From positions 310,001 to 374,000 of the forward strand of contig NZ_FCOM02000001.1 of assembly GCF_001544695.2 (NCBI RefSeq): a stretch of 64,000 nucleotides of DNA, given 5' to 3'. A program made the translations under genes and the position numbers. Under the pieces are notes generated by a model, which saw only the letters and a program-made list of their open reading frames with translations, did no database searches and had not been told where the DNA came from. Positions 34,563 through 46,689 of the stretch are shown one piece after another; the stretch's first letter is position 1, and each line of letters begins with the position of its first letter. This DNA is from Caballeronia arvi. Lineage in GTDB: Bacteria > Pseudomonadota > Gammaproteobacteria > Burkholderiales > Burkholderiaceae.

Positions 34563-36088
34563 ACAGGCTCTTCCGACGCGAACGCGAGCGGACTGTGCTG
34601 CCCGATCACGCCGTCCTGCACGAGCTTCGCGATCGAGGCGATGTCCGGCGCGAAGTAGCGGTCCAGATCGTAGTGCGGGACGTGCGCGCGCAGCGTCTTC
34701 ATCACTTCGAGCAAGGGCGCGCTGGTCTGATGCGGCGCGCGCAGATCGACGCCCTGCGCCGCCGCGAGCAGCTCGATCGCGAGAATATTGGCCGTGTTGC
34801 TGGCGATGTCGCCGAGCTTGCGCGCGGCGAAGGTCGCCATCGAGACGTGATCTTCCTGATTCGCGGACGTCGGCAGCGAATCGACCGATGCCGGATGCGC
34901 GAGCGTCTTGTTCTCCGATGCGAGCGCGGCCGCCGTCACATGCGCGATCATGAAGCCGGAGTTCACGCCGCCGTCGCGCACGAGGAAAGGCGGCAGGCCG
35001 GAGAGCGTCGCATCGATCAGAAGCGCGATGCGGCGTTCCGCCAGCGCGCCGATTTCGGCTGCGGCAAGCGCGAGATTGTCGGCGGCGAATGCGACCGGCT
35101 CCGCGTGGAAGTTGCCGCCCGACAACACTTCGCCGGTGTCGGGGAAGATCAGCGGATTGTCGGACACGGCGTTCGATTCGATCAGCAGGACTTCAGCCGC
35201 GTGGCGCATCTGGTCGAGACACGCGCCCATCACCTGCGGCTGGCAGCGCAGGCTGTACGGGTCCTGAACCTTGTCGCAATCCGCGTGCGACAGGTTGATG
35301 CCCGAGCCCTTCAGCAGCGTGCGATACGCGCCGGCCGCCTCCATCTGCCCGCGATGCCCGCGCAGCTCGTGGATGCGCGCATCGAACGGGACGACCGAGC
35401 CCGCCGCCGCATCCACCGACAGCGCGCCCGCGACGAGCCCGGTGCGGAACAGATCTTCGATCGCGAACAGGTTGTACAGCGCCAGCGCCGCCGACGCCTG
35501 CGTGCCGTTCAGCAACGCGAGCCCTTCCTTCGCCTGCAGCGTGAGCGGCTTGAGGCCCGCGACCGTCAGGCCGTCGAGCGCGCTTGCGCGTTCGCCGCGA
35601 ATCGTGACGTCGCCCAGGCCGAGCAGCACCGTCGACATATGCGCGAGTGGCGCGAGATCGCCCGATGCGCCGACCGAGCCCTTGACCGGGATGACCGGCA
35701 GCACGTCGGCATTGAAAAGCGTGATGAGCGCGTCGATGACTTCGCGGCGGATGCCCGAATGACCGCGCCCGAGGCTCGACAGCTTGAGCGCCATCAAAAG
35801 CCGCACGACCGGACGCGACATCGGTTCACCAACGCCCACCGCATGCGACAGCACCAGATTCTTCTGCAGCAGTTCGAGCTGGTCAGCCGGAATGTGCGTG
35901 TTGGCGAGCCGTCCGAAGCCCGTATTGATGCCGTAAGCGGGATCGCCCTTCGCGGCGATCGCGGCGACGGCGCGCGCGCTGGCGTCGATCGCATCGAAGC
36001 TGGCGGGATCGAGTTCGAGCGTGTCCGAACCTCGCGCGATGCGGCGCAGTTGCGGCAGAGTCAGCTTTCCGGGCGTGAGCTTGATCAT
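34559..36088 (-). CDS. hutH: histidine ammonia-lyase (HutH)
   Basis: A 509-residue enzyme that removes ammonia from L-histidine to give urocanate. The MIO prosthetic group forms from Ala-Ser-Gly in '[20 protein letters not shown]' (about residues 143-145). Other conserved parts are '[20 protein letters not shown]', '[20 protein letters not shown]', '[20 protein letters not shown]' and '[20 protein letters not shown]', and '[18 protein letters not shown]'. It is the promoter-proximal gene of the hut transcript; AGGAC lies before the ATG and HutC-like sites lie 10 to 120 bases upstream. Confidence 0.95.
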   Translation of the reverse strand: MIKLTPGKLTLPQLRRIARGSDTLELDPASFDAIDASARAVAAIAAKGDPAYGINTGFGRLANTHIPADQLELLQKNLVLSHAVGVGEPMSRPVVRLLMALKLSSLGRGHSGIRREVIDALITLFNADVLPVIPVKGSVGASGDLAPLAHMSTVLLGLGDVTIRGERASALDGLTVAGLKPLTLQAKEGLALLNGTQASAALALYNLFAIEDLFRTGLVAGALSVDAAAGSVVPFDARIHELRGHRGQMEAAGAYRTLLKGSGINLSHADCDKVQDPYSLRCQPQVMGACLDQMRHAAEVLLIESNAVSDNPLIFPDTGEVLSGGNFHAEPVAFAADNLALAAAEIGALAERRIALLIDATLSGLPPFLVRDGGVNSGFMIAHVTAAALASENKTLAHPASVDSLPTSANQEDHVSMATFAARKLGDIASNTANILAIELLAAAQGVDLRAPHQTSAPLLEVMKTLRAHVPHYDLDRYFAPDIASIAKLVQDGVIGQHSPLAFASEEPV

Positions 36089-36097
36089 GATTCGTCC

Positions 36098-36207
36098 TGT
36101 CTATACAAGTTAGACTCAAGTCTAAACGGGCAAGAAGGACGAAACAAGGGGATATCCGGGATAATCACTAGGACCGCCCGGATGAATCGAAGATTCTTGT
36201 CTATACA
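36098..36207. promoter_or_regulatory. HutC-like operators upstream of hutH
   Basis: TGTCTATACA occurs twice, at 36098-36107 and 36198-36207, exactly 100 bp apart. It resembles published HutC sites built on TGTATATACA or CTTGTCTAGACAAG. A perfect dyad TTAGACT-CA-AGTCTAA lies at 36110-36125, next to the first copy. All sit in the 123-bp gap between hutH and the GNAT gene, so they flank the hut promoter. Confidence 0.7.
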
Positions 36208-36211
36208 GATT

Positions 36212-36691
36212 TTACGATTCCAGCACCTTTTCCATCACGAACTGGACGAAGCGCTGTTCACGCACGATGACCGCGCGCGCGAGCAGCATCGTGAAGCCGC
36301 AATATTCGAAGAACGGCCGCCCCGTGACGCTCGAGTAGGTGTGCAGCGTGGTCAGGCCGAGTTCCTCCGCTTCGGCCTCGATGCGTGCGAGCAGGGATGT
36401 CGCGACGCTTTTGCGCTGGTGCTGCGGATCGACGAACATCATGTCGATCAGACCGTTCTTTGCAAGATCGGCGAAACCGGCGAGCTCGCCGTCGACGAGA
36501 CCGACCCACGTCGGGCGGCTCACGCGCGCGAGCTCCCATTCGTCGCGGTCGGCTTGCGCCCAGGCTTCGATCTGCGCTTCGTTATAGTCGGCCGAAGCCG
36601 TTTCGCGAACGGCGCGTTGGAACAGATCGATCACACCGTCGAGATCCTTGGCACGATACGGTCTGACTTCGATGAGCGGCAGCCCTGGCAT
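36212..36691 (-). CDS. GNAT-family N-acetyltransferase
   Basis: A 159-residue GNAT acyltransferase. The fold is seen from 'EVRPYRAKDLDGVIDLFQRA' through 'AGFADLAKNGLIDMMFVDPQ' to the acetyl-CoA loop 'HQRKSVATSLLARIEAEAEE' (Q/R-x-x-G/S-x-A/G form) and 'LTTLHTYSSVTGRPFFEYCG'. This resembles YafP/ElaA-like acetyltransferases of small polar substrates. The substrate is unknown. It lies upstream of hutH in the same direction, but HutC-like sites and the hut promoter separate them, so it is probably a separate transcript. A weak ribosome site precedes the ATG. Nothing suggests a role in histidine use. Confidence 0.85.
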   Translation of the reverse strand: MPGLPLIEVRPYRAKDLDGVIDLFQRAVRETASADYNEAQIEAWAQADRDEWELARVSRPTWVGLVDGELAGFADLAKNGLIDMMFVDPQHQRKSVATSLLARIEAEAEELGLTTLHTYSSVTGRPFFEYCGFTMLLARAVIVREQRFVQFVMEKVLES

Positions 36692-36818
36692 TTCATCACC
36701 TTCGTTACTGTCAAAAGAAAAAACCGCTGCAAAAGCAGCGAGGGTCTAGCGTTAAAAACGCGGGAAAAAATCTGTGGAAAGACGCTGAAATTGGATAGAC
36801 GCGCCGCCGGTTCGCTCT

Positions 36819-37196
36819 TCAGGAAACCACCGCGACCGTCGCGATGCCGAGCGCGGTCATCAGAAGCGACGCGCCGACGTGGATCGCGATCTCCGCGAGC
36901 GCCCAGCCGAGCCGCCCTTGCTCGAGATGCGCAACCACTTCGGAAGAAAACGTCGAAAAGGTGGACAGCCCGCCCATCAGCCCGGTGATGATGAAGAGCC
37001 GCCATTCGATCGAAATATCAGGAAAGCGTGCGAAAAAGGCGACCGCCACGCCGATGATGTAACCCGCGATGACGTTCGCCGCGAACGTGCCGAGCGGCAG
37101 ATTCGGAAATATCGCATTCAGACGCAGACCGAGGACCCATCTGAGCAGCGATCCCAGTCCGCCGCCGAGCCCAACGGCGATGATCGACAGATACAT
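36819..37196 (-). CDS. crcB: fluoride channel protein CrcB (Fluc)
   Basis: A 125-residue four-span membrane protein that forms dual-topology dimers exporting fluoride. '[20 protein letters not shown]' matches the family GGxxGxxxR start motif; '[20 protein letters not shown]' has the conserved channel Asn; '[18 protein letters not shown]' is the signature GxxGGxSTFSTF with the Phe and Ser/Thr that line the pore. The length is normal. The start was placed at [10 protein letters not shown], and the upstream in-frame extension is spurious. No fluoride riboswitch fold was recognised in the 32 bases before the start. It is separated by 32 bases from the small upstream gene. Confidence 0.93.
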   Translation of the reverse strand: MYLSIIAVGLGGGLGSLLRWVLGLRLNAIFPNLPLGTFAANVIAGYIIGVAVAFFARFPDISIEWRLFIITGLMGGLSTFSTFSSEVVAHLEQGRLGWALAEIAIHVGASLLMTALGIATVAVVS

Positions 37197-37228
37197 GAAA
37201 TGTGTGAAATCGTTCGAAATTAACTTCG

Positions 37229-37447
37229 TTAAGCCTCGCGGGCGAGCCGGTCGATCAGCGCACCGCGGCTCGGCTCGACGATCCAGCCGTCCCGGTGCCG
37301 CACATGCGCCGCCCACGTGCCGTCGCGCCGCGCTTCCCAGCAGCCGGCGTCATGGCCGTCGATGAAAAGCGAGCCGCGCACGACGAGTTGCGGATCGGCG
37401 GGGTCGAGGACCTCGTCATCGTTGTGTTCGAGCTTCACAGTGTGCAT
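37229..37447 (-). CDS. hypothetical protein, 72 residues
   Basis: A small polar protein starting [20 protein letters not shown], with '[20 protein letters not shown]' and a basic stretch '[20 protein letters not shown]'. There is no signal peptide or membrane span; two Trp-containing strands hint at a small beta fold. I do not recognise the family. A GTG start at 37468 would add seven residues, and neither start has a clear ribosome site, so existence is probable but not certain. It lies between the peptidase operon end and crcB, on the same strand, and could be cotranscribed with crcB (32-base gap). Confidence 0.5.
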   Translation of the reverse strand: MHTVKLEHNDDEVLDPADPQLVVRGSLFIDGHDAGCWEARRDGTWAAHVRHRDGWIVEPSRGALIDRLAREA

Positions 37448-37536
37448 GAGCGTCGTCTGCAAAAACACGTCAAAACCAGAGCCAGCCTTGCGAGTAGCTC
37501 CATTCTAACGATACTCAAAGCGCGTGGTTCAAACTC

Positions 37537-38358
37537 TCACCGTATCATGAAGGACATTGCCGACAGGCAATTGAGTATTCGCACAGTGTGTTCGACCGAA
37601 GGCGCGTCGAAAGCGAGCGTCACCGCATCGATGCGTTCGAGCGTCGGCCACTGGCAGAAGAGATCGGCGAACGCGGTGGTTTGCGCGCGCAATTCGCATC
37701 GATGCTCCGTGCGCGCCGGACGCCGCGCATGGCCCGATGACGCGCCCTCGATCGTCTCGCGCGCGGCGAGCCGGATCGCTTCGCACGCGGCCGCCGGTGT
37801 TTCCGTCACGCCGCTCGAATAGCCGTGCGCGGTCTTCACGCAGAGAAAACGCGCGCCGGGAAATGCGGGCAGCGTTTCGGCACCGAACACGTCGTCGCCG
37901 GTCAGCAGCGCGACGCACGCGCCGTGTTCCTCCGCGAGCCTGCCGTAGAGTCCGGCCTCACCGACCTCGTCGCCATCGAGCGAAACACGCGCGAACGCGG
38001 CGCTGTTGATCGTATGCGCGAGAATGCCGCGGCTTTGCGCGCGCGCGTGATAGCCGATCATGAACACCACTTCCGGCGATGCCTCCAGCCCCGCCATCAT
38101 GCCGAGCGTTCGCGGCTTGCCGAGCACGAGGCGCGCGCGCTGATCGAGCAGATCGGGCATCAGATTACGAAAGCCGCCGTGCGAATCGTTGATCCACACC
38201 TGCGACGCGCCGCCATCGAACGCGCCTTGTGCGGCTGCGTTCGCCTCGTGCGTCATCCAGCGGCGCGCGTGTTCGTACTCGACGTTGCCCGGCCGCGTCT
38301 GCTCCGGATGGAACACGCCCGCGATGCCTTCGATATCCACCGAGATCAGCACTTTCAT
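37537..38358 (-). CDS. M55-family D-aminopeptidase (DppA-type)
   Basis: A 273-residue zinc peptidase of family M55, like Bacillus DppA, which cleaves D-alanine-containing dipeptides. Metal ligands appear in 'LISVDIEGIAGV' (the S-x-D-x-E-G motif), 'WINDSHGGFRNLMPDLLDQR' (His), 'FMIGYHARAQSRGILAHTIN' (His) and 'VSLDGDEVGEAGLYGRLAEE' (Glu). It overlaps the P1 peptidase gene by four bases and is the last gene of the operon. It forms a decamer in the known family member. Substrates are likely D-amino-acid or otherwise unusual peptides imported by the GsiABCD system encoded upstream. Confidence 0.9.
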   Translation of the reverse strand: MKVLISVDIEGIAGVFHPEQTRPGNVEYEHARRWMTHEANAAAQGAFDGGASQVWINDSHGGFRNLMPDLLDQRARLVLGKPRTLGMMAGLEASPEVVFMIGYHARAQSRGILAHTINSAAFARVSLDGDEVGEAGLYGRLAEEHGACVALLTGDDVFGAETLPAFPGARFLCVKTAHGYSSGVTETPAAACEAIRLAARETIEGASSGHARRPARTEHRCELRAQTTAFADLFCQWPTLERIDAVTLAFDAPSVEHTVRILNCLSAMSFMIR

Positions 38359-39347
38359 GTTCGTGTCTTCAATGCTTCGTTAAGCGAAACGCGCCTGTGG
38401 CCGTCGCGGCCGGCGACCGTTTCGGCGCTGAAGAGCGCATCGAGGATCGCCTGCTCGACGCTGTCGGCGGCGGCCTGAAACAGCGGATCGAGCCGCGCGT
38501 CGTTGATGAGCAGCGGCAGCGCGATGAAGTCCGCATCGTGCGGCGCCGTGTACGCGGTCGTGAAGGCCAGCGCGATATCGCCGCTGCCGTGACCGTAAAC
38601 CGAGCCCGTGCGCGCGAGACCGGCCGCGGCGCGCATCGCGAGGCGGCGCAGTTGACGCGCGTCGAGCGGCGCATCGGTTGCGATCAGCATGATGATCGAG
38701 CCTTGCTCGGGCTTCGCGTGCGCTTCGCCTTGCAGTCTCCGTCCGACCGCTTCGCCCGCGATGATCAGTTGCGACAAGCGTCCGAAGTTCGCGAGCACGA
38801 GCGCGCCGGTCGTGTAAGCATGTTCGCCGATGCGCGCAGTGCGCGAAGCCGAACCGATGCCGCCCTTCAACTCGAAGCACGACATGCCGCGTCCCGCGCC
38901 CACCGCGCCGCGTGCGAAATCCGCGCTGCAAGCATCGAGCGCGCTCGCGTAGTGCGCTTCGTCGACGGCGAACGCCTGCATGTCGTTGAGATAGCCGTCG
39001 TTGCACTCGAACACGAGCGGATTCACGCTCGGCTCTTCGCGTCCGATGCGCGGGTTAGCCGCGATAGCCGCGCGAATCTGCGCATTCGCCACCGTGCCGA
39101 CGCCGAACGTGTTGGTCAGCGCGATCGGCGTTTCGAGCACGCCGAGTTCATCGATCTGAACGAGTCCGACGCTCTTGCCGAAGCCGTTGATCACGCATGC
39201 CGCGGCCGGCACCTTGTTGCGATATACATCGCCCGGGTGCGGACGCACGACCGTCACGCCGGTTTGAATCGCGCCTTGCGCAAGCGTGCAGTGACCGACG
39301 GTCACGCCGCTCACATCGGCGATCGAGCCCGGATCGTCGCGCATCAT
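38355..39347 (-). CDS. P1-family aminopeptidase (DmpA/beta-peptidyl aminopeptidase type)
   Basis: A 330-residue Ntn-type self-cleaving aminopeptidase of family P1. '[16 protein letters not shown]' starts the fold; '[20 protein letters not shown]' and '[20 protein letters not shown]' follow; '[20 protein letters not shown]' holds the Gly-Ser bond where the chain cleaves itself and the new N-terminal Ser becomes the nucleophile. DmpA and BapA relatives remove N-terminal D-amino acids or beta-amino acids. Its ATG overlaps the GsiD stop, and its own stop overlaps the M55 peptidase start, so the three genes are coupled. The long in-frame extension over the permease gene is rejected. Confidence 0.9.
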   Translation of the reverse strand: MMRDDPGSIADVSGVTVGHCTLAQGAIQTGVTVVRPHPGDVYRNKVPAAACVINGFGKSVGLVQIDELGVLETPIALTNTFGVGTVANAQIRAAIAANPRIGREEPSVNPLVFECNDGYLNDMQAFAVDEAHYASALDACSADFARGAVGAGRGMSCFELKGGIGSASRTARIGEHAYTTGALVLANFGRLSQLIIAGEAVGRRLQGEAHAKPEQGSIIMLIATDAPLDARQLRRLAMRAAAGLARTGSVYGHGSGDIALAFTTAYTAPHDADFIALPLLINDARLDPLFQAAADSVEQAILDALFSAETVAGRDGHRRVSLNEALKTRT

Positions 39348-40234
39348 GGCCGGTCGAGCTTCGGATCGAGTGCGTCGCGCAGGCCGTCGCCGAGCAGATT
39401 GAACGCGAGCACCGTCAAGAAGATCGCGAGGCTCGGGAAGATCGCGACGTGCGGCGCCATCGCCATGTCGGCGCGTGCTTCGTTGAGCATCGCGCCCCAC
39501 TCGGGCGTGGGCGGCTGCGCGCCGAGCCCGAGGAACGAGAGACTCGCCGCCGTGATGATCGACGTGCCGATGCGCATCGTGAAGTACACGACCACCGACG
39601 ATATCGTGCCCGGCAGAATGTGCCGCGCGAGTATCGTCCAGTCCGATGCGCCGATGCTCTTCGCCGCCTCGATATACGTGAGGTGTTTCAGCGCGAGCGT
39701 ATTGCCGCGCACGAGCCGCGCGAACGCGGGAATGCTGAAGATCGCGACCGCGCACACGACGTTCACCATACCGTTGCCGAGAATCGCGACCACGCCGATC
39801 GCGAGCAGAATGCCGGGGAACGCGAACAGCACGTCGGCGATGCGCATCACGATGCGATCCCACCAGCCTTCGTAGTAACCGGCGAGCAGGCCGAAGAACG
39901 TGCCGATCACCGCGCCGATCACGACCGAGAGCAGACCCGCCGACAACGAAATGCGGCTGCCGACGAGTATGCGGCTCAGAATGTCGCGTCCCAGCGAATC
40001 GACGCCGAACCAGTGCGCGGCGGAAGGACCGGCGTTGAGCGCGTCGTAATCGAAATAATTCTCCGGATCGTAAGGCGCGATATACGGCGCGACGATCGCG
40101 ATCACGATCAGCAGCAGCACGAAGCCGGCCGCGACCATTGCGACATGCTGCCGTTTGAACTTGCGCCAGAATTCGGTCCACGGCGTGCGGATTTCCTGCG
40201 CGGCGGCGACAGGCGTTTCGGCTGTTGCGCTCAT
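39344..40234 (-). CDS. gsiD: ABC transporter permease, dipeptide/glutathione type (GsiD/DppC-like)
   Basis: A 296-residue inner-membrane permease. A long N-terminal cytoplasmic segment precedes span 1 ([20 protein letters not shown]). '[20 protein letters not shown]', '[20 protein letters not shown]' and '[20 protein letters not shown]' are typical of DppC-family proteins; the EAA-like loop '[20 protein letters not shown]' contacts the ATPase. It pairs with the GsiC-like permease encoded eight bases upstream. Assignment to the Gsi (glutathione) subgroup rests on the adjacent iaaA gene and dual ATPase; a general oligopeptide role is possible. It ends in a four-base overlap with the P1 peptidase gene. 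Confidence 0.85.
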   Translation of the reverse strand: MSATAETPVAAAQEIRTPWTEFWRKFKRQHVAMVAAGFVLLLIVIAIVAPYIAPYDPENYFDYDALNAGPSAAHWFGVDSLGRDILSRILVGSRISLSAGLLSVVIGAVIGTFFGLLAGYYEGWWDRIVMRIADVLFAFPGILLAIGVVAILGNGMVNVVCAVAIFSIPAFARLVRGNTLALKHLTYIEAAKSIGASDWTILARHILPGTISSVVVYFTMRIGTSIITAASLSFLGLGAQPPTPEWGAMLNEARADMAMAPHVAIFPSLAIFLTVLAFNLLGDGLRDALDPKLDRP

Positions 40235-40241
40235 CGGGTTC

Positions 40242-41162
40242 TCACTTGAATCGGATGGTCGGATTGATGATCGCGTACAGCACGTCCACGACCAGATTGA
40301 TCACGATGAACTCCAGCGAGAACAGCAGCACTTCCGCCTGAATCACCGGATAGTCGCGCATTTCGACCGCATCGACGAGCAGGCGCCCGAGGCCCGGCCA
40401 GTTGAACACCTTCTCGACGACGATCGAGCCGCCGAGCAGAAAGCCGAACTGCAGACCCATCATCGTGACGACGGGAATCATCGCGTTGCGCAGGCAATGC
40501 TTCACGATGACCATCGGTTCATGCACGCCCTTCGCGCGCGCGGTGCGCACGAAATCCTCGCCGAGCACCTCGACGAACGACGCGCGCGTGAAGCGCGCCA
40601 TCACCGCCGCGACCGCCGCGCCCAGCGTGAGCGACGGCAGCACATAGCTTTGCCACGAGCCATCGCCGACGATGGGCAGCCAGCCGAGCTTCACCGAGAA
40701 AATTTCCATCAGCAGCATCCCAAGCGCGAAGGCCGGAAACGAGATGCCCGACACCGCGAGCGTCATGCCCAGGCGATCCGGCCAGCGATTGCGCCATACC
40801 GCCGACACGATGCCGATCGCCATCCCGAAGATCACCGCCCACACCATGCTCGCGATCGTGAGCCACAACGTAGGCATGAAACGCTCGGCGATTTCCGTCG
40901 ATACGGGCCGCTTGCTGCGCGTCGACATGCCGAAGTCGAAATGCGCGATCTTGCCGAAGAAGCCCACCAGTTGCTGCGGTAGCGGCTTGTCCAGGCCGAG
41001 ATCGGCGCGCACGAGGGCGACGGTCGCTTCGTCGGCTTCCGCGCCCGCCGCGAGTCGCGCCGGATCGCCCGGCAACATGTGCACGAAGAAGAACACCAGT
41101 ACCGCGACGATGAAGAGCGTCGGCAGCAAGCCTAACAAGCGTTTGGCGATGAAATTGAGCAT
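40242..41162 (-). CDS. gsiC: ABC transporter permease, dipeptide/glutathione type (GsiC/DppB-like)
   Basis: A 306-residue permease of the DppB/GsiC family. It starts [20 protein letters not shown], the usual first span, with '[20 protein letters not shown]' and '[20 protein letters not shown]' in the periplasmic loop, then '[20 protein letters not shown]' and '[20 protein letters not shown]', the EAA loop that docks on the ATPase. '[20 protein letters not shown]' is the conserved C-terminal family signature. It forms the membrane channel with the GsiD-like protein. The binding-protein gene lies 46 bases upstream. Confidence 0.87.
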   Translation of the reverse strand: MLNFIAKRLLGLLPTLFIVAVLVFFFVHMLPGDPARLAAGAEADEATVALVRADLGLDKPLPQQLVGFFGKIAHFDFGMSTRSKRPVSTEIAERFMPTLWLTIASMVWAVIFGMAIGIVSAVWRNRWPDRLGMTLAVSGISFPAFALGMLLMEIFSVKLGWLPIVGDGSWQSYVLPSLTLGAAVAAVMARFTRASFVEVLGEDFVRTARAKGVHEPMVIVKHCLRNAMIPVVTMMGLQFGFLLGGSIVVEKVFNWPGLGRLLVDAVEMRDYPVIQAEVLLFSLEFIVINLVVDVLYAIINPTIRFK

Positions 41163-41208
41163 CGTGTCCGGTCGATTGTGGCCGGGCCGCGCGGGCCCGG
41201 CCGGTTCA

Positions 41209-42762
41209 TCACTTGATCGCGATCTCGTCGAAGCTGAACGAGCCGTCGGGCATCACGTACGCGCCGGACAGACGCTTGCTGCGCGCATACACGACCTTTT
41301 CCGTGACGAGAAAGATCCACGGCGCATCGGCCCAGATGCGTTTTTGCGCATCGGTGTAGAGCTTCGCTTTCTCGCTGCGGTCGGTCGTCGCGAGCGCCTT
41401 CTGCAAGTCTTCATCGACCTGATCGTTCTTGTAGTACGCCGTGTTGAAGAGCTTCGGCGGGAACGATGACGAGCCGCCGAGCAGCGGCGAGATCGCCCAG
41501 TCCGCTTCGCCCGTCGACGACGACCAGCCGATGTAGAGCATGCGCACCGGCGCGGTCTTCGGATCGGGCGCGCTCTCGATGCGCTGCACGCGCTGCCCCG
41601 CTTCGAGCGCTTCGACCGATGCCTTCACGCCCACTTGCGAAAGCTGCTGCTGCACGAACTGGATGATCTTCTGCGCGGTCGTGTGGTTATAGCCCGACCA
41701 CAGCACGGTTTCGAAGCCGTTCGGATAGCCCGCTTCCTTCAGCAGTTCGCGAGCCTTCGCGGGATCGTATTTCCAGGGGCCGAGCTTCGGCGTCGCGTAA
41801 TCGACGCCTGGCGGCACGACGCCTTCGGCCGGCACGGCATAACCCGCGAACGCGACCTTGACGAGCGCTTCCTTGTTGATCGCGTAGTTCATCGCCTCGC
41901 GCACCTTTGGGTTGTCGAAGGGCTTTTGCAGCGTGTTCATGCTGACGTAGCGCTGAATGATCGACGGCGCCGCGATCAGATCGACCTTCGGGCTCGACTT
42001 GAGCGAATCGGCCTGCTCGAACGGAACCGAGAACGCGAAGTCCGCCTCGCCCGTCTTCATGAGCGCGGCGCGCGTGTTGTTATCGACGACCGGCTTCCAG
42101 TCGATCATGTCGATCTTCGGCAAGCCCTTCTTCCAGTAGCCCGCGAACTTCTTCACCTTCAGGTCGTCGGTCTGCTTCCATTCGACGAACTCGAACGGCC
42201 CCGTGCCGACCGGATGAAACGCGATCTCCTTGCCGTACTTTTGCAGCGCGGTCGGCGAGATCATCACCGCCGACGGATGCGCGAGCACGTTGATGAACGC
42301 CGAGAACGGAATCTTCAGCGTGATCTTCACCGTGTACGGATCGATCACTTCGGTCTTCTCGATCTTGTTGAAGAGGTTGTAGCGCTTGAGCTTGTTGTCC
42401 GGATTCGTCACGCGGTCGAACACGGCTTTCACGGCGTCCGCGTTGAAGTCGGTGCCGTCGTGAAACTTCACGCCCTGGCGCAGCTTGATCGTGTACACCT
42501 TCGCATCGGGACTCGCTTCGTAGCTCGTCGCGAGCACGTTCTGGATCTTCATGTCCTTGTCGAAGCCGAAAAGGCCCTGATAGAACGACTTCGCGACCGC
42601 TTGCGAGAGCGTGTCGTTGGCGTCGTACGGATCCATCGTCGTGAAGGTCGAGGCGACGGCCATCACGGCGGTGCTTTGCGCATGCGCGGCGACGGGCGCG
42701 AGGGCGGTCAGTGTGGCGAACGCGCTTGCTGCGAACATCGCGCGCAATTGAAAAGTCGGCAT
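41209..42762 (-). CDS. gsiB: ABC transporter substrate-binding protein, family 5 (GsiB-like)
   Basis: A 517-residue periplasmic binding protein of the oligopeptide/nickel (SBP_bac_5) family. The signal peptide is about residues 1-28 ([20 protein letters not shown], then LAPVAAHA). The mature protein has '[20 protein letters not shown]', '[20 protein letters not shown]' (family signature), '[20 protein letters not shown]' and '[20 protein letters not shown]', with '[16 protein letters not shown]' in the ligand lobe. The GsiB group binds glutathione in E. coli. Here it lies between the dual ATPase and the two permeases in the order A-B-C-D, as in E. coli gsiABCD. The exact peptide ligand is inferred. 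Confidence 0.87.
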   Translation of the reverse strand: MPTFQLRAMFAASAFATLTALAPVAAHAQSTAVMAVASTFTTMDPYDANDTLSQAVAKSFYQGLFGFDKDMKIQNVLATSYEASPDAKVYTIKLRQGVKFHDGTDFNADAVKAVFDRVTNPDNKLKRYNLFNKIEKTEVIDPYTVKITLKIPFSAFINVLAHPSAVMISPTALQKYGKEIAFHPVGTGPFEFVEWKQTDDLKVKKFAGYWKKGLPKIDMIDWKPVVDNNTRAALMKTGEADFAFSVPFEQADSLKSSPKVDLIAAPSIIQRYVSMNTLQKPFDNPKVREAMNYAINKEALVKVAFAGYAVPAEGVVPPGVDYATPKLGPWKYDPAKARELLKEAGYPNGFETVLWSGYNHTTAQKIIQFVQQQLSQVGVKASVEALEAGQRVQRIESAPDPKTAPVRMLYIGWSSSTGEADWAISPLLGGSSSFPPKLFNTAYYKNDQVDEDLQKALATTDRSEKAKLYTDAQKRIWADAPWIFLVTEKVVYARSKRLSGAYVMPDGSFSFDEIAIK

Positions 42763-42809
42763 CGTTGGACTCCTTGTTGAAGTGCTTTTCGAGGTGCTCT
42801 CAGTTACTT

Positions 42810-44704
<1,895 letters not shown>

Positions 44705-44708
<4 letters not shown>

Positions 44709-45670
44709 CGATAGATCGCTGTAAAAGGCGTCTCGCCCACGCGCGCAAAGCCGCGATACATGCCTTCCGTATTGAACGGCAGCACGACGTTGCCCTTCGC
44801 ATCGACGGCGACGAGACCGCCGCGTCCTTCGATACGCGGCAGCTTGTTCATCACGACATCGTTCGATGCGTCTTCGAGCGACACGCCGCGATATTCCATC
44901 TGCGCTGATACGTCGTAGGCCGCGAGCATGCGCATGAACATTTCACCCGTCCCGGTGGTCGATACGGCGCAGGTGGCGTCGTTCGCGTAGCAGCCCGCGC
45001 CGATCAAAGGCGCATCGCCGACGCGGCCCGCCTGCTTGTTGGTGATGCCGCCCGTCGACGTCGCCGCCGCCACATGGCCGTGCGCGTCGAACGCGACCGC
45101 GCCGACCGTGCCGAACTTCTTGTCGGGATCGATGAGATCGTTATCGGACGCGAATTTGGTCATCGCGTCGTGATCGAGCATCGTGCCCGATGTGCCGCGC
45201 GCCTTCATCCATTGCTGATGACGCGCCTCCGTGTAGAAGTACGACGGATCGACGAATTCGAGGCCTTGCGCCTCTGCAAACGCTTCCGCGCCCGCAGCGG
45301 TGAACATCACGTGATCGCTCACGTCGAGCACGCGGCGCGCGGCGAGCACCGGGTTTTTCACGCGCGTCACGCAACTGATGGCGCCGGCTTCTAGTGTCGC
45401 GCCGTCCATCACGGAGGCGTCGAGTTCGTGCGTGCCGGCCGCGGTGAACACCGCCCCGTGGCCCGCGTTGAAGAGCGGACAGTCTTCGAGCAGACGCACC
45501 GCTTCGGTGACGGCGTCGAGCGCGCTGCCGCCATCGGCGAGAATGCGTTCGCCTGCACGCAGGATATCCGTGAGCGCTGCGTGATAACGCGCTTCGGCTT
45601 CGGCGTTCATGGCCTGGCGCAGGATCGTGCCCGCGCCGCCGTGGATCGCAATGACTGGTGTGGCCTTCAT
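44705..45670 (-). CDS. iaaA: isoaspartyl peptidase/L-asparaginase (plant-type, IaaA)
   Basis: A 321-residue Ntn hydrolase that cleaves beta-aspartyl dipeptides and asparagine. The family start '[13 protein letters not shown]' and '[20 protein letters not shown]' are present. The chain cuts itself before the Thr of '[20 protein letters not shown]', and this Thr becomes the nucleophile; '[20 protein letters not shown]' follows with the binding Arg and Asp. The order regulator-iaaA-gsiABCD matches the E. coli iaaA-gsi cluster. It overlaps both the RpiR gene and the gsiA gene by four bases, so translation is coupled throughout. It would process imported isoaspartyl or gamma-linked peptides. Confidence 0.93.
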
Positions 45671-46641
45671 GATTCGCGCGGTTCCGTGTGAATGGGTCTT
45701 TTCGCGTGTGTGCGGCGCCTGGCGTGCACGGCATGCGGCTCTCGTGAAAGCGACGGTGCAACGAGCCACGGCAGCACAAATTCGGTCAACCCCGACGCCG
45801 CCTCGACCGATCGCTTCGCGCGATGCGCGACGGCATCGCACAGTGCTTCGATGACCGCGAGCACCGCCGTGTCGCAGTTCGCCGCGAGCCTGCGTTCAGC
45901 GCGGATCGCGAGCACGAGGTCCGCGACTTGCGCGAGGGGCGACGTGGCGCTGTCGGTCAGCGCGACGACGCGCAAACCATGATCGCGGGCGAGCCGCGCG
46001 AGCACGATGGTGTCGTCGACATAACGCGGAAACGCGATCGCGATGAGCACGTCTCCACGCGCTGCCGTGAAAAGCCGGCGCGCCGCGTGCGACGGCCCGC
46101 CCATCAGCGCGAGCGACTGCACATTGGCGCAATACGGCGTGAGCCCGTGCTCCATCAGCCCGGAGAGAAACGCGCTCGCGCCATAACCGATCACGAAGAC
46201 GCGTGGCGCGGCAAGGATGGCGTCGATGATCGCCTCGGCCCGCGCACCATCGACGGATGTCTGGGCCAGACGCACATTCGCAGCGGCCTGCGCGAGCGAG
46301 GCATCGAAGACTTCCGCGCCGCTCGCCGGCGATTCGAGCGCGGTGCGCAGCCGCTCGACCGGCGCGATGGTCGCCTCGAAGCCGCGCACGAGCGCCTCGC
46401 GAAATGCCGGATAGCCGGAAAAGCCGAGCGCGCGCGCAAACCGGTTCGCCGTCGCGACCGACGCGCCCACTGCGCCCGCCAGCTCGTCGATGCGCATCGT
46501 CGCCGAGCGGAACAGGTTGGCCAGCACGAACGCACCCATGCGCCGATGGATCGGCGTGAGCGTCGGCATGGCCGCGGCGATGCGCGCCGCGATCAGATCG
46601 TCTGCGCTCGCCGGCGCATGAACCGATAAGGAACGGGACAT
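45667..46641 (-). CDS. RpiR/MurR-family transcriptional regulator
   Basis: A 324-residue regulator with an N-terminal HTH_6 domain and a C-terminal SIS sugar-phosphate-binding domain. HTH: 'MPTLTPIHRRMGAFVLANLF', 'RIDELAGAVGASVATANRFA' and 'ALGFSGYPAFREALVRGFEA'. SIS: 'APRVFVIGYGASAFLSGLME' and 'RGDVLIAIAFPRYVDDTIVL' and 'HGLRVVALTDSATSPLAQVA'. MurR-type members sense sugar phosphates such as MurNAc-6-phosphate. It is the first gene of the eight-gene peptide operon and probably controls it from the inverted repeat at 46690-46739. The start MSRSLSVHAPAS has AGAG upstream; the longer frame includes promoter sequence and is rejected. Confidence 0.87.
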   Translation of the reverse strand: MSRSLSVHAPASADDLIAARIAAAMPTLTPIHRRMGAFVLANLFRSATMRIDELAGAVGASVATANRFARALGFSGYPAFREALVRGFEATIAPVERLRTALESPASGAEVFDASLAQAAANVRLAQTSVDGARAEAIIDAILAAPRVFVIGYGASAFLSGLMEHGLTPYCANVQSLALMGGPSHAARRLFTAARGDVLIAIAFPRYVDDTIVLARLARDHGLRVVALTDSATSPLAQVADLVLAIRAERRLAANCDTAVLAVIEALCDAVAHRAKRSVEAASGLTEFVLPWLVAPSLSREPHAVHARRRTHAKRPIHTEPRES

Positions 46642-46689
46642 GAAACGCTCTGCTGACGTTGCCAGAGTGGCGATGAAAGTATATTTACT

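Noticed and set aside
34595-36988. Open frame of 797 codons on the plus strand
   Set aside because: Antisense to hutH and the GNAT gene; no motif, no ribosome site.
37197-37228. Fluoride riboswitch before crcB
   Set aside because: Only 32 bases lie between crcB and the previous gene, and no crcB-motif fold was recognised there or before the upstream gene.
39348-40181. N-terminal extension of the P1 peptidase frame
   Set aside because: The extension overlaps the GsiD permease in another frame; the ATGA overlap at 39344-39347 gives the natural start.
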